Below are positions 33,752 to 42,441 of a stretch of DNA of 64,000 nt, piece after piece. Each line of letters begins with the position of its first letter. Position 1 is the first letter of the stretch. Below the pieces are notes generated by a model that was given only the letters and a program-made list of their open reading frames with translations, ran no database searches and was not told the DNA's origin. The stretch spans positions 35,982 to 99,981 of the forward strand of contig DASXFE010000026.1 of NCBI GenBank assembly GCA_036489765.1. Reading direction: 5' to 3'. This DNA is from DATARH01 sp036489765 (GTDB lineage Bacteria > Pseudomonadota > Alphaproteobacteria > ATCC43930 > CGMCC-115725). Both the position numbers and the translations under genes were made by a program.

Positions 33752-35599
33752 CTAGCCGATGACCAGGAGGCCGCCGGAGAGCGTCAACACCGCCGAGCCG
33801 GTGACCGTAGTTTCCACGCCATTGATGGTGACGGCCAGTTGGCCGAGGATGTTGATGTTCATCGCCGAGAGCGTGATCGACGTCTGGTCGATCACAATGC
33901 TGCTCATGCCGACCTTGAGGGTGATCGATTGCATGGCCTCGAGCGTGCTGCTGCCGAGGCTGACCTCGATCGACCGGTTCCCGGTCTGAATGGTCACCGA
34001 GTCGTTGCCTTGCTGCACCGTCTCGGTACGGTCGTTCTTGATGGTGATCGTCTGGTCGTTGCCGACCTGCAGATCGTCGTTGTGCTCGACGGAGCGGTGG
34101 TAGTCTTTCTCGGCGTGAACGACGATATCCTCGTCGCCCTTCTTGTCCTCGAAACGCAGCTCGTTGAAGTTCGAGGAGCCGCCTTTGAGCGAGCTGCGGC
34201 TCTTGAAGCCGCTTTGCGTCTTGTTGTCGGGCAAGGCGTAGGGCGGCATGTTGTCGCCGTTATAGACCGTCCCGACGATGATTGGCCGATCCGGGTCACC
34301 TTCCAGAAACTCGACGATCACTTCCATCCCGATGCGCGGAGTGAAGATCGCCCCCCATTGCGGTCCGGCGAGCCACTGTGCGACACGGATGAAGCACGAG
34401 CTCTTGTCGTCCTTCGTGCCGTATCGGTCCCAGTGAAACTGAACCTTCACCCGGCCGTATTTGTCACAATAGATCTCTTCTCCCGAAGGCCCGACGACGA
34501 TGGCGGTCTGAGGTCCATGAACGACCGGTTTCGGGGTCAGGCGAGGAGCCCGGAACGTCGCGGCGCTCGGCAGGCAGGAAAAGCTGTTGGCGTAATAGGA
34601 CGGGGTCTCCGCTCCGACGAATCCGCTGTAATCCGCCGCCCGATGCTGGGTCGTCGAGATCGTATAATCCCCCTGCTCACTGGTGATGTCGTGCCGAGTC
34701 AACGAGAATTTCGCCCCGGGAGAGAAATGCCGGCAATTGCCCTGCGCATCCACTTCGCCGTAGGGGGCTTCCTCTTCCTCCATCCGCAGCTTTGTCAGGT
34801 TGTCGCCCGGCTCCTTGTCGAGATAGCCGCCGGGATAATCGAAAATCTCGTAGGGCCGGTTTGCGGGAACGTCGAGGAGCGTGTTCTTCGTCGTCTGCAG
34901 GTTCTTTGTCGGCGTTTCGAAATCGTAGTCGCGCTGCGCCCACACCCCGGGGCGAAACTCGTGGCGCGGCTTCCATGCGGTCAGCCGGCTGAGGACCTCG
35001 GTATTGGGGCCGTATTCGACTTCTTTGTCATCTGAGGTGTAAAACGCCGACGAGTCATCGGCGATGATCATTTTGTGCGAACCCTCCGTGTGACGGAAGA
35101 AGTAGAAAATACCCTCTTCTTCCATCAACCGTGACAGAAAATTCAGGTCTGTCTCACGGTATTGAACGCAGTATTCGCGATTCGGGTGACTACCCTTTAT
35201 CCCCGAAAGATCGAAATCTGCCTGATCGTTATCGCCGAGGACGGTCTGCAGGATGTCCTTCACCGACTTGTTCTGGAAAATCTTGCAGTCGGCAGTGCGC
35301 GACGACAGCCAGAACCAAGGAACGACCTCGGCATGGTAGAGGCGGTAGCCACGGCCCCAGGTCTCGGCCGGAACGAATTCCCTTACGAGACCCGAAAAAT
35401 GGCGTTTGTCGTCCGCCGGGCCCGCCACCGACCACGTCACCGCTTTGCCCAGCATCGAACTCGGCGCGATCGACTGCTGCTCGGAGACCATGTCGAGGCG
35501 AAAGCGGAAGAGCTGCGAGAGGCTTTCGGTGCCCTCGAACTCTTGAAGGATCAACACGTCCTTGCCAAGCGGCGTTGTCAGAGAGAACCGGGCGTCCAT
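33752..35599 (-). CDS. vgrG: T6SS spike protein VgrG (TssI)
   Basis: The 615-residue protein forms the trimeric spike on the Hcp tube. It has the gp27-like base (LLQEFEGTESLSQLFRFRLD, VQYRETDLNFLSRLMEEEG), the gp5 OB fold (AIVVGPSGEEIYCDKYGRVK, FHWDRYG, RVAQWLAGPQWGAIFTPRIG, EVIVEFLEGDPDRPIIVG) and a C-terminal beta-helix rich in repeated S/T-I/V patterns ending LTLSGGLLVIG. There is no extra C-terminal enzymatic domain, so it is a canonical not evolved VgrG. It heads an operon with the DUF6931-like and PAAR genes. Confidence 0.96.
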   Translation of the reverse strand: MDARFSLTTPLGKDVLILQEFEGTESLSQLFRFRLDMVSEQQSIAPSSMLGKAVTWSVAGPADDKRHFSGLVREFVPAETWGRGYRLYHAEVVPWFWLSSRTADCKIFQNKSVKDILQTVLGDNDQADFDLSGIKGSHPNREYCVQYRETDLNFLSRLMEEEGIFYFFRHTEGSHKMIIADDSSAFYTSDDKEVEYGPNTEVLSRLTAWKPRHEFRPGVWAQRDYDFETPTKNLQTTKNTLLDVPANRPYEIFDYPGGYLDKEPGDNLTKLRMEEEEAPYGEVDAQGNCRHFSPGAKFSLTRHDITSEQGDYTISTTQHRAADYSGFVGAETPSYYANSFSCLPSAATFRAPRLTPKPVVHGPQTAIVVGPSGEEIYCDKYGRVKVQFHWDRYGTKDDKSSCFIRVAQWLAGPQWGAIFTPRIGMEVIVEFLEGDPDRPIIVGTVYNGDNMPPYALPDNKTQSGFKSRSSLKGGSSNFNELRFEDKKGDEDIVVHAEKDYHRSVEHNDDLQVGNDQTITIKNDRTETVQQGNDSVTIQTGNRSIEVSLGSSTLEAMQSITLKVGMSSIVIDQTSITLSAMNINILGQLAVTINGVETTVTGSAVLTLSGGLLVIG

Positions 35600-35764
35600 C
35601 TGTCATCCGCATGTTCGGGGAGAAGGGGCGTTTGCGGCGAACGGGCGTCGCGACCGCGATCGGCCCGGCGGCCGCTAGGTGGGGGGCGAGCGATGCAGCG
35701 ACGGACGGTGACCGTACATCGCTGCATCACAATGGCGGCGAGGCCCCGAGTGACTAAACTTGGT

Positions 35765-36247
35765 CTAGTGACCCTTGCCGGTCGCAAGGTCGTATTCGAA
35801 GTGAAAGGCGTTCGATGATTCGTTGGCCTCGCTGAGCTGCTTCACCGAGATCTTTATCTTGGTGAAGTCGAGCGTCCATATCTCCGACGCCCGGTCGCCG
35901 TCGCCATTGAGCTTCAGGTTCGCAAGCAAAGCGTCGGTGAGGTTATACTCGAGATAGGTCTCACCGCCTTCGTCGGTACGCACGAACGCGATCCTGCAGT
36001 CCTTGGCCTGGGGAACCGAGACCAGGGATTTGTAGAGCGGACCGCTGGAGTGATCGACCTCTTTGGTGATCGTGATCTGGCTGACGTGCGGCTGCGCCTG
36101 CTCGCGATTGCGGCCCTTGCCAGTGTGGGTCTCGATCTTCCGGCTCACGGCGCCGCTCCACTGGAAGCCGGTGATGTTGATCCAGTGCTGGAAACCCTCC
36201 TGCGTCGCGTCGCCCTTGATCTCGCCGTACTTCATGTAGATGCCCAT
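35765..36247 (-). CDS. hcp: Hcp tube protein (TssD), copy 1
   Basis: The 160-residue Hcp forms hexameric rings that stack into the T6SS inner tube. It begins MGIYMKYGEIKGDATQEGFQ and has SRKIETHTGKGRNREQAQPH, EVDHSSGPLYKSL and a C-terminal TLDFTKIKISVKQ strand. A strong GGAGG lies eight bases before the ATG. It is nearest to vgrG among three hcp copies and shares its length and N-terminus with the next copy. Confidence 0.95.
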   Translation of the reverse strand: MGIYMKYGEIKGDATQEGFQHWINITGFQWSGAVSRKIETHTGKGRNREQAQPHVSQITITKEVDHSSGPLYKSLVSVPQAKDCRIAFVRTDEGGETYLEYNLTDALLANLKLNGDGDRASEIWTLDFTKIKISVKQLSEANESSNAFHFEYDLATGKGH

Positions 36248-36340
36248 GTGCCTTACCTCCGATCGTTTTACCCTGCGCCGATCTTCAGAGCAGGATGACC
36301 TGCCATCCGAGACTGTCGCGACCCCGATGGCGCCGGTCGA

Positions 36341-36823
36341 TTAACCCCCGATGCCGGTCGCAGAGTCGTAAGTGATCGTCAGGGGGTCTTCGCCGTTATT
36401 GGTTTCGTTGAGGGTCTTGGTGTGGATTTCGATTTCAGTGAAGTTGATCGTGATCGACTCGATCGGGCGCTCGTTTCCCTGGGTACCGACATCGAGGTTG
36501 GCGATCAGCGCGTCAGTCAGTTTGAACTTCAGATACCAATCACCGGGGTTGCCGGTGCGGACGAACGCGATGTGGCACGTCTGGCCCTTGAACTCGGTGG
36601 TCGCCGTCTGCAACAGCTTGCCCGAGCTTGCATCGGCCGCCTTTTTCACGAGGCAGTGGTGCATTTGCGCTTGTGCCGCCTCGCGGTTGAACGCCCGCCC
36701 AACCTGGTCGAGAGCGAACTTCCGCTCGAGGCTCCATTCGAAGTGGTCCAGGTTGATCCAGCCTTCGTAATCCTTTTGGGTTGCGTCGCCCTGGATCTCA
36801 CCGTACTTCATGTAGATGCCCAT
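36341..36823 (-). CDS. hcp: Hcp tube protein (TssD), copy 2
   Basis: A second 160-residue Hcp starting MGIYMKYGEIQGDATQKDYE, with VGRAFNREAAQAQMHH and the TINFTEIEIHTKT strand. It is paralogous to copy 1 but clearly diverged in the middle and C-terminal loops, so the two could form different tubes or load different effectors. GGAGG precedes the ATG by five bases. A 93-base gap separates it from copy 1. Confidence 0.95.
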   Translation of the reverse strand: MGIYMKYGEIQGDATQKDYEGWINLDHFEWSLERKFALDQVGRAFNREAAQAQMHHCLVKKAADASSGKLLQTATTEFKGQTCHIAFVRTGNPGDWYLKFKLTDALIANLDVGTQGNERPIESITINFTEIEIHTKTLNETNNGEDPLTITYDSATGIGG

Positions 36824-37008
36824 GATTCCTCCGCCTTATCGAACGGCTAGATCAGCCGAGGGCCGCTGGATGTGTTCCAGCCCGTTGGGTATGTTCCGCT
36901 TTGTTTCCATAGGCGTAAGCGTTCTCCCGTAATTTGTCCATATGACGCCTTTAACGTTATGGCTCAGCGGCCTATTCCGACGTGCGGTCGAGGATACCGA
37001 GCGGCGTA

Positions 37009-37533
37009 TTACTTGCTCGCAGAAACCTTGTTGTAGCGATCAAAGGTCAATGGTACTGCCGGTGCGTCCGGGTTATCGCGCGACATGTTACCACGACCGT
37101 GCGGCCAGACTTTCATTTCGATGCCGGTAAAATTCAGCTTTATTTCCTCTATGGGGCGATCCCCGTCAGAGGTGAATTGTATTTGAGTTATCAATGTCTC
37201 GAAGAGTGTGAATTCCTGATAGATCATCTGATCAATATCGTCCCCCTGTCCGGTGGACAAAAATCGAATGATGCAGGTTTCCCCTTTCGCACTACTGAAT
37301 AGATTTCGGGTAATAGCATCGAGCAAATATCTCGAAGAATTGTCGGTTTCCTTTTTTATGGTTACTTCGTTCATTGTGGGAGTTTTGGCGTCGCGCGGGC
37401 CGTTTGTGCCGGCCCGGGTCGTGACCGCCCAACTGATCGTCCAGTCGAGATGACTGATATTGATCCAGTCTTCGACCGCCTTCAGCGTGGCGTCGCCTTT
37501 TATGGTATCACCGAACTTCATATAGGCTGTCAC
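37009..37533 (-). CDS. hcp: divergent Hcp-family protein (TssD), copy 3
   Basis: A 174-residue third Hcp paralogue (AYMKFGDTIKGDATLKAVED, KKETDNSSRYLLDAI, KLNFTGIEMKVWPHG) with a longer C-terminus than the other two. Translation starts at GTG 37533, with AGGAGG six bases upstream. Its base composition is visibly poorer in GC than the flanking genes, suggesting separate acquisition or relaxed constraint. It could be a structural Hcp, or a specialised Hcp that carries an effector. Gaps of 185 and 191 bases separate it from the neighbours, so it is probably transcribed on its own. Confidence 0.88.
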   Translation of the reverse strand: MTAYMKFGDTIKGDATLKAVEDWINISHLDWTISWAVTTRAGTNGPRDAKTPTMNEVTIKKETDNSSRYLLDAITRNLFSSAKGETCIIRFLSTGQGDDIDQMIYQEFTLFETLITQIQFTSDGDRPIEEIKLNFTGIEMKVWPHGRGNMSRDNPDAPAVPLTFDRYNKVSASK

Positions 37534-37724
37534 CGATACCTCCTGTCGGGAGCCAACGGTTTTCGCAATCTGGCGAGGCCGTTGAGGCTGCTAGGTCGCC
37601 GGCAATTCAACCACCGCTTCAAATGGGACGCACCGGCCTTAAGACAAGCATGCCGTTTTTGCATGGCGATGGCGCAGCGGTGTCGGGGATTTCCGGCATG
37701 GCGGCTGCTACGGATAGCGGAACT

Positions 37725-40367
37725 TTAGCCGAACTCGAAAGACAGCGCATCGCCCTCGCCGATCACGACGCGAACCGTATCGATCGGTTGCCCGGCGGCC
37801 ATTCGCTCGAGAAAGCGCGCCGACAGATCGGGCAGCAAGCCGTGCGCAAGAATCTGCTCGACATTGCGGGCGCCGCTCTCGGCCTCGTGGCAGCGACTCG
37901 CGATGAGGTCGACAAGCGCCGGCGGGTACTCGAACCCGGCCCGGTAATTGTCGCTGATCCGCCTGGCGATGCGGCCAAGCTGCAGCTCGACGATCGAGCG
38001 AATGATCTCGTCCGAGAGCGGGAAGTAGGGAACCAGCGTCACCCGGCCGAGAAAGGCCGGCTTGAAGATCTTGAGCAATTCGGGTCGCAGCGCGTCGGCG
38101 AGGCCGGCCGCATCGGGGGCGGTTTCCGGATCCGCGCACAGCTTCGCGATCAGATCGCTGCCGGCGTTCGACGTCATGATGATGACGGCGTTCTTGAAGT
38201 CGATATCGCGGCCTTCGCCGTCGCGGGCGCTGCCTTTGTCGAAGATCTGGTAGAATACGTCCTGAACGCCGGGATGCGCCTTTTCCATCTCGTCGAGGAG
38301 CACGACGCTGTACGGCCGCTGCCGCACCGCCTCGGTCAGCACGCCGCCCTCGCCATAGCCGACATACCCGGGCGGGGCGCCGAGCAGCATCGAGACCTTA
38401 TGCTCCTCCTTGAACTCGGACATGTTGATCACAGTAAGGTTCTGCTCGCCGCCATAGAGAAGCTCGGTGAGCGTCAGGGCGGTCTCGGTCTTGCCGACGC
38501 CGCTGGTGCCGACCATCAGAAAGACGCCGATCGGCTTGCGCGGGTCGGTCAGCTGGGCCCGCGAGGTCCGGATCGCCTCGGCCACCGCCTGGAGAGCCTG
38601 CGGCTGCCCGATCACCCGTTCGCTCATGCGGTCGCCCAGCGACAGCACCGAGCGGATCTCGTCGCCGAGCATCCGACCGAGCGGAATGCCCGTCCAGCCG
38701 GAGATGACCTCGGCTACCGCCTGGCTGTCGACGCGGGTGAAGAGTAGCGGGGATTCCCCCTGTGTCTGACGCAGCTCCTTCTCGGTCGCGACGAGCCGCG
38801 CCCGGGACTGCTCGATTTCCGCGGCGTCGGAGGCATCGGGCGGAGGCGCAGCGGTCAATTTCTCCCGCAGCGCGTCGATTTGATCGGCAAGCTCCCGCTC
38901 GCGCTGCCAGCGGCCGTCGAGCTCCTTGAGCCGGACCTCGGCTTCCGCCTTGTCGGCGGCCAGAGCATCGAGGTCGGACCCGTGGTCCGTGCCGGTCTGC
39001 TGTTCGCGCTCCAGAACATGCGCGTCGCCGGCGAGGATCTCGATCCGCCGCTGCAGGTCCGCGATCGCCGGGGGAATGGCACTCCGGCTGATCGCGACGC
39101 GCGCGCAGGCCGTGTCGAGCACGCTGACCGCCTTGTCGGGCAATTGGCGAGCCGGAATATAGCGCCGCGACAGACGCACGGCGTCGACCAGCGCCTCTCG
39201 CATGATGCCGACTTTGTGATGCGCTTCGAGCGTCGGCAGCAGGCCGCCCAGCATGTCGATGGCCGCCTGTTCCGACGGCTCTTCGACGCGAACCACCTGG
39301 AATCGGCGGGTCAAGGCCGCATCGCGCTCGAAATATTTCTTGTATTCCGCCCAGGTGGTCGCGGCGACCGTGCGCAGATCGCCTCGCGCCAGGGCCGGCT
39401 TCAACAGGTTGGCGGCGTCGCCTTGGCCGGCTTGCCCGCCCGCGCCGATCAGCGTATGCGCCTCGTCGATAAACAGAACGATCGGTTGCGGCGACGCTTG
39501 GACTGCCTCGATCACCGATTTGAGCCGGTTCTCGAACTCGCCCTTGATGCCGGCCCCCGCCTGAAGCAGCCCCAGGTCGAGCGTCCTCAGGATCACGTTT
39601 TTCAGGGGCGGCGGAACCTGATCGTGGATGATCGCGAGAGCGAGGCCCTCGACGATGGCGGTCTTTCCGACGCCGGCCTCGCCGGTGAGAATCGGGTTGT
39701 TCTGGCGCCGGCGCATCAGGATGTCGATGACCTGACGGATTTCGGCATCCCGGCCGAGCACAGGGTCGATCGCGCCCTTGCGGGCCCGGTCGGTCAGGTC
39801 GATCGTGAACTGGTCGAGCCCCTGCGTTGCGCCGGGCGCCAGGCCTACGGTCGCCGGCTGGCCGGCTGCGCTGCTCTCCGCGACGGCCTGCTCGCTCGAT
39901 TCCCGGCAGATTGCGATCAGGTCCTTCCTCAGGCTTTCCGCCGAGATCTGACGCAACTGGGGCAGCCCGTCGCGCACATTGCGCGCCAGGCTGTCATCCG
40001 CGAGCAGCGCGGTCAGGACATGACCGGAGCGGATCGCGCCGGCGCCGCCGTCGAGCGAGGCCACAAGCCAGGCTTCGCGGGCGAGCGCGACGAGTTCCGG
40101 CGACAGCGACGGCGCCCGCGCGTTGCCGGTCTTCAGCTTGTCCACGCTGCGGATGAGGTCGGTCGCGAGACGCCCCGGCTCGACTTCGAAACGCCGCAAG
40201 ATCAGCGAGAGATCGCTGTTCGGGATGTCGAGCAGCTTGAGCAGCCAATGCTCGATCTCGACGTTGTAATGGGTGCGCGAGAGCGTGTATCCGGCAGCCG
40301 CCTCAAGCGCCCGGCGGCACGGTTCGTTCATTTTGCCTACGAGTGAGCGAAGATCGACCGCGACCAT
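37725..40367 (-). CDS. clpV: T6SS AAA+ ATPase ClpV (TssH)
   Basis: ClpV disassembles contracted TssB/TssC sheaths so that subunits can be reused. The 880-residue protein has the N-terminal double Clp domain (about 1-150), NBD1 with Walker A GEAGVGKT (K235), a coiled-coil middle domain (about 410-530), NBD2 with GTSGVGKT (K626) and the ClpB-type D2 C-domain. ATG 40367 (MVAVDLRSLVG) is preferred, with GAGGAG seven bases upstream. It is the first gene of the minus-strand block, divergent from tssA across a 392-base AT-rich region. Confidence 0.96.
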   Translation of the reverse strand: MVAVDLRSLVGKMNEPCRRALEAAAGYTLSRTHYNVEIEHWLLKLLDIPNSDLSLILRRFEVEPGRLATDLIRSVDKLKTGNARAPSLSPELVALAREAWLVASLDGGAGAIRSGHVLTALLADDSLARNVRDGLPQLRQISAESLRKDLIAICRESSEQAVAESSAAGQPATVGLAPGATQGLDQFTIDLTDRARKGAIDPVLGRDAEIRQVIDILMRRRQNNPILTGEAGVGKTAIVEGLALAIIHDQVPPPLKNVILRTLDLGLLQAGAGIKGEFENRLKSVIEAVQASPQPIVLFIDEAHTLIGAGGQAGQGDAANLLKPALARGDLRTVAATTWAEYKKYFERDAALTRRFQVVRVEEPSEQAAIDMLGGLLPTLEAHHKVGIMREALVDAVRLSRRYIPARQLPDKAVSVLDTACARVAISRSAIPPAIADLQRRIEILAGDAHVLEREQQTGTDHGSDLDALAADKAEAEVRLKELDGRWQRERELADQIDALREKLTAAPPPDASDAAEIEQSRARLVATEKELRQTQGESPLLFTRVDSQAVAEVISGWTGIPLGRMLGDEIRSVLSLGDRMSERVIGQPQALQAVAEAIRTSRAQLTDPRKPIGVFLMVGTSGVGKTETALTLTELLYGGEQNLTVINMSEFKEEHKVSMLLGAPPGYVGYGEGGVLTEAVRQRPYSVVLLDEMEKAHPGVQDVFYQIFDKGSARDGEGRDIDFKNAVIIMTSNAGSDLIAKLCADPETAPDAAGLADALRPELLKIFKPAFLGRVTLVPYFPLSDEIIRSIVELQLGRIARRISDNYRAGFEYPPALVDLIASRCHEAESGARNVEQILAHGLLPDLSARFLERMAAGQPIDTVRVVIGEGDALSFEFG

Positions 40368-40759
40368 GTCCTGTCTCCTCGCAACGCCCAAAACGCGCGG
40401 AATGGCTGGTTATGTCCGCAGCAACGGGTGATAAACTATTGCCAGCGCCGCCTAAAAAATCAAACGTTCCGGTGCCGTGCGGGTCGGCTGGATCGCCCCA
40501 GGATCGTTAAATTATTCAATATCGAGCCGTGCGAGTTATTTTCGCTGCGCGTTGAACCAGCCGGTGATGGGTCATTTACAGATTAAAGTTGCGAAATTCT
40601 ACTTTGAAAACCCCACCGTACGCCGTACTCTGCCTGTTATTTGAATGAAAAACTTGACGATAGATATTATCGCCAACCCCGAATGAGGGGTTGCACTGGC
40701 GATTGATTTATCACAGAGTTTATTACCATTGGTTTGCCTGATCTACTTTACGGTCGGCC
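40368..40759. promoter_or_regulatory. 392-bp AT-rich divergent regulatory region between clpV and tssA
   Basis: This is the only long AT-rich stretch in the T6SS locus and must carry the promoters of both blocks. I see a short hairpin AACCCC-GAATGA-GGGGTT (40675-40692) and a possible -35 TTGACG near 40654. I find no sigma-54 (GG-N10-GC) site and no EcfG site. The controlling regulator is not evident. Confidence 0.6.
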
Positions 40760-41866
40760 GTGAGCGCACAGGCTATTTTGGACATTGAGGGGCTGCTGGC
40801 CCCGATTGACAACGCATTGCCGTGCGGAAACGACCCGCGATTGGATTCGTCTCCGACCTCAATGTACCAGGCTTTGAAGGACGCCCGTCTCGCGGCGTCC
40901 GACGCCGAACGCAACATCGAGCGCGGCTTTGCCGAAGAGAGCGACGCGCAGGGCGCGGAAGAGGCTGCTCGGAAAAGCTGGGAACTGATCGCCGTGGAGG
41001 GCCCCGCGCTCATCGCCACGACCGCAAAAGACCTCGAGATCGCGTGCTGGCTGACCGAGGCACTGCTGCGGCGCCATCAGCTCACCGGGCTGCGGGACGG
41101 TCTCAAGCTGCTGGGCGGCCTGGTCGAACGCTATTGGGAGGGGGCCTTTCCCCTGCCCGATGAGGACGGTTTGGAGACGCGCCTGATCCCGATCGTCGGC
41201 TTGACGGGGGGCGAGGCCGAGGGCCGGCTCATCGCCGCGCTCCGCAGACTAAAGCTGACCGACAGCAGCGACACGCCGTTCTTGTTTTGGCAATACGAGC
41301 GGGCCGCTGCGGGCAATGCCGCGGGCACTGCGACGCTGGACGTGATCGCGGCGGCAATGGACCGCAGCCCGGATGCTTTCGTTCAATCGTTGGCGCAGGA
41401 TGCGCGAGACTGTATGGCCGCCGCCGATCAGCTCGAGGCGGGTCTGAGGCCCCACTGCGCTGACGAGACGCCGTCGTTCTCGCGCCTTCGTGATGCGCTT
41501 TCGCGGATTTTCGATTCCGTCAAACGGCGTGTCCCGTCAACAATCCAGCCGCCCGACGCGGAAGCGGCCTTCGCGGAGCCCGCCGAGGCGATCGAGGTTT
41601 CGACGCCGGCGGCGGCTGCCGCCCAGCGGGCTGCCAACGGCGAGCTGGACCGGGAGGCGGCGTTTCGCCAGCTTGAAGAGCTCGCGAGGTTCTTCCGCCG
41701 TACCGAGCCGCATTCGCCGACGGCGTATGCCATAGAAAACCTTGTGCGGCGGGGGCGGATGTCGTTCCTCGACTTGGTTCAAGAACTGATAGACGATGGT
41801 TCCGTTCGCAGGAGCTATTTTGTGAACGCCGGTATTCAGCCGCCCCCTGAGGGCACCGGCGGATAG
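40760..41866 (+). CDS. tssA: T6SS cap/baseplate-associated protein TssA (ImpA)
   Basis: The 368-residue protein has the ImpA_N domain (about 8-140, with LLAPIDNALPCGNDPRLDSS and YWEGAFPLPDEDGLETRLIP) and a shorter C-terminal helical domain (ELDREAAFRQLEELARFFRR, VRRGRMSFLDLVQELI). TssA primes tube and sheath assembly on the baseplate and may track the sheath tip. The start is GTG 40760. It leads the plus-strand T6SS operon. Confidence 0.93.
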   Translation: MSAQAILDIEGLLAPIDNALPCGNDPRLDSSPTSMYQALKDARLAASDAERNIERGFAEESDAQGAEEAARKSWELIAVEGPALIATTAKDLEIACWLTEALLRRHQLTGLRDGLKLLGGLVERYWEGAFPLPDEDGLETRLIPIVGLTGGEAEGRLIAALRRLKLTDSSDTPFLFWQYERAAAGNAAGTATLDVIAAAMDRSPDAFVQSLAQDARDCMAAADQLEAGLRPHCADETPSFSRLRDALSRIFDSVKRRVPSTIQPPDAEAAFAEPAEAIEVSTPAAAAAQRAANGELDREAAFRQLEELARFFRRTEPHSPTAYAIENLVRRGRMSFLDLVQELIDDGSVRRSYFVNAGIQPPPEGTGG

Positions 41867-41904
41867 GCGACGCAGTTTCACCTCATAAACCGGGGTCGAG
41901 AACC

Positions 41905-42441
41905 ATGGAAAGCGTTCATAAAAGGCTGGAGCGGGTGCGCAAGCCGCGCGTCCACATTACCTATGAAGTCGAGATCGGCGACGCGCAGGAAGTGAAGGAG
42001 CTGCCATTCGTCGTCGGCGTGATGGGCGATTTTTCCGGAGATCCCACTCAGCCGTTGCGTCAGCTGCGGGACCGCAAGTTCACGCAGATCGACCGTGACA
42101 ACTTCAACGAAGTCATGGCGAGCATGAACCCCGGCCTCAATTTCCGGGTAGAAAACACGCTGACGGGCGACGGAACCGAAATCCCGGTCAATCTCGCGTT
42201 CAATTCGATCGAGGATTTCGAACCGGCTAACGTGGCGCGGCAGATCGAACCGCTCCGCAAGCTCTTGCAAACGCGCAACGAGCTCCGCGATCTGCTGACC
42301 AAGGTGGATCGCTCGGAGGACCTGGAATCGATCCTCGACCGGGTCCTGCAAAACAGCGACGAATTGAAGGCGTTTTCCGCATCGCTCGGCCTCGAGCAGG
42401 CAGATGCCGCGGGTAATGCAGATCAAGAGGAGAAGCCCTGA
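41905..42441 (+). CDS. tssB: T6SS sheath small subunit TssB
   Basis: The 178-residue protein has the TssB hallmarks: the N-terminal VRKPRVHITYEVEIGDA strand that intertwines with TssC, ELPFVVGVMGDFSG, RKFTQIDRDNFNEVM and the terminal DLLTKVDRSEDLESIL. It pairs with TssC to make the contractile sheath around the Hcp tube. Its stop overlaps the tssC start as TGATG, which sets equal stoichiometry through coupled translation. Confidence 0.96.
   Translation: MESVHKRLERVRKPRVHITYEVEIGDAQEVKELPFVVGVMGDFSGDPTQPLRQLRDRKFTQIDRDNFNEVMASMNPGLNFRVENTLTGDGTEIPVNLAFNSIEDFEPANVARQIEPLRKLLQTRNELRDLLTKVDRSEDLESILDRVLQNSDELKAFSASLGLEQADAAGNADQEEKP

Noticed and set aside
32814..35599. Effector domain fused to VgrG or PAAR
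   Set aside because: VgrG ends shortly after its beta-helix and PAAR has only 96 residues of PAAR motifs, so neither carries a toxin extension.
40368..40759. Sigma-54 promoter for the T6SS
   Set aside because: Many T6SS loci use sigma-54, but no GG-N10-GC pair with the surrounding consensus was found on either strand, and no bacterial enhancer-binding protein gene is in the locus.
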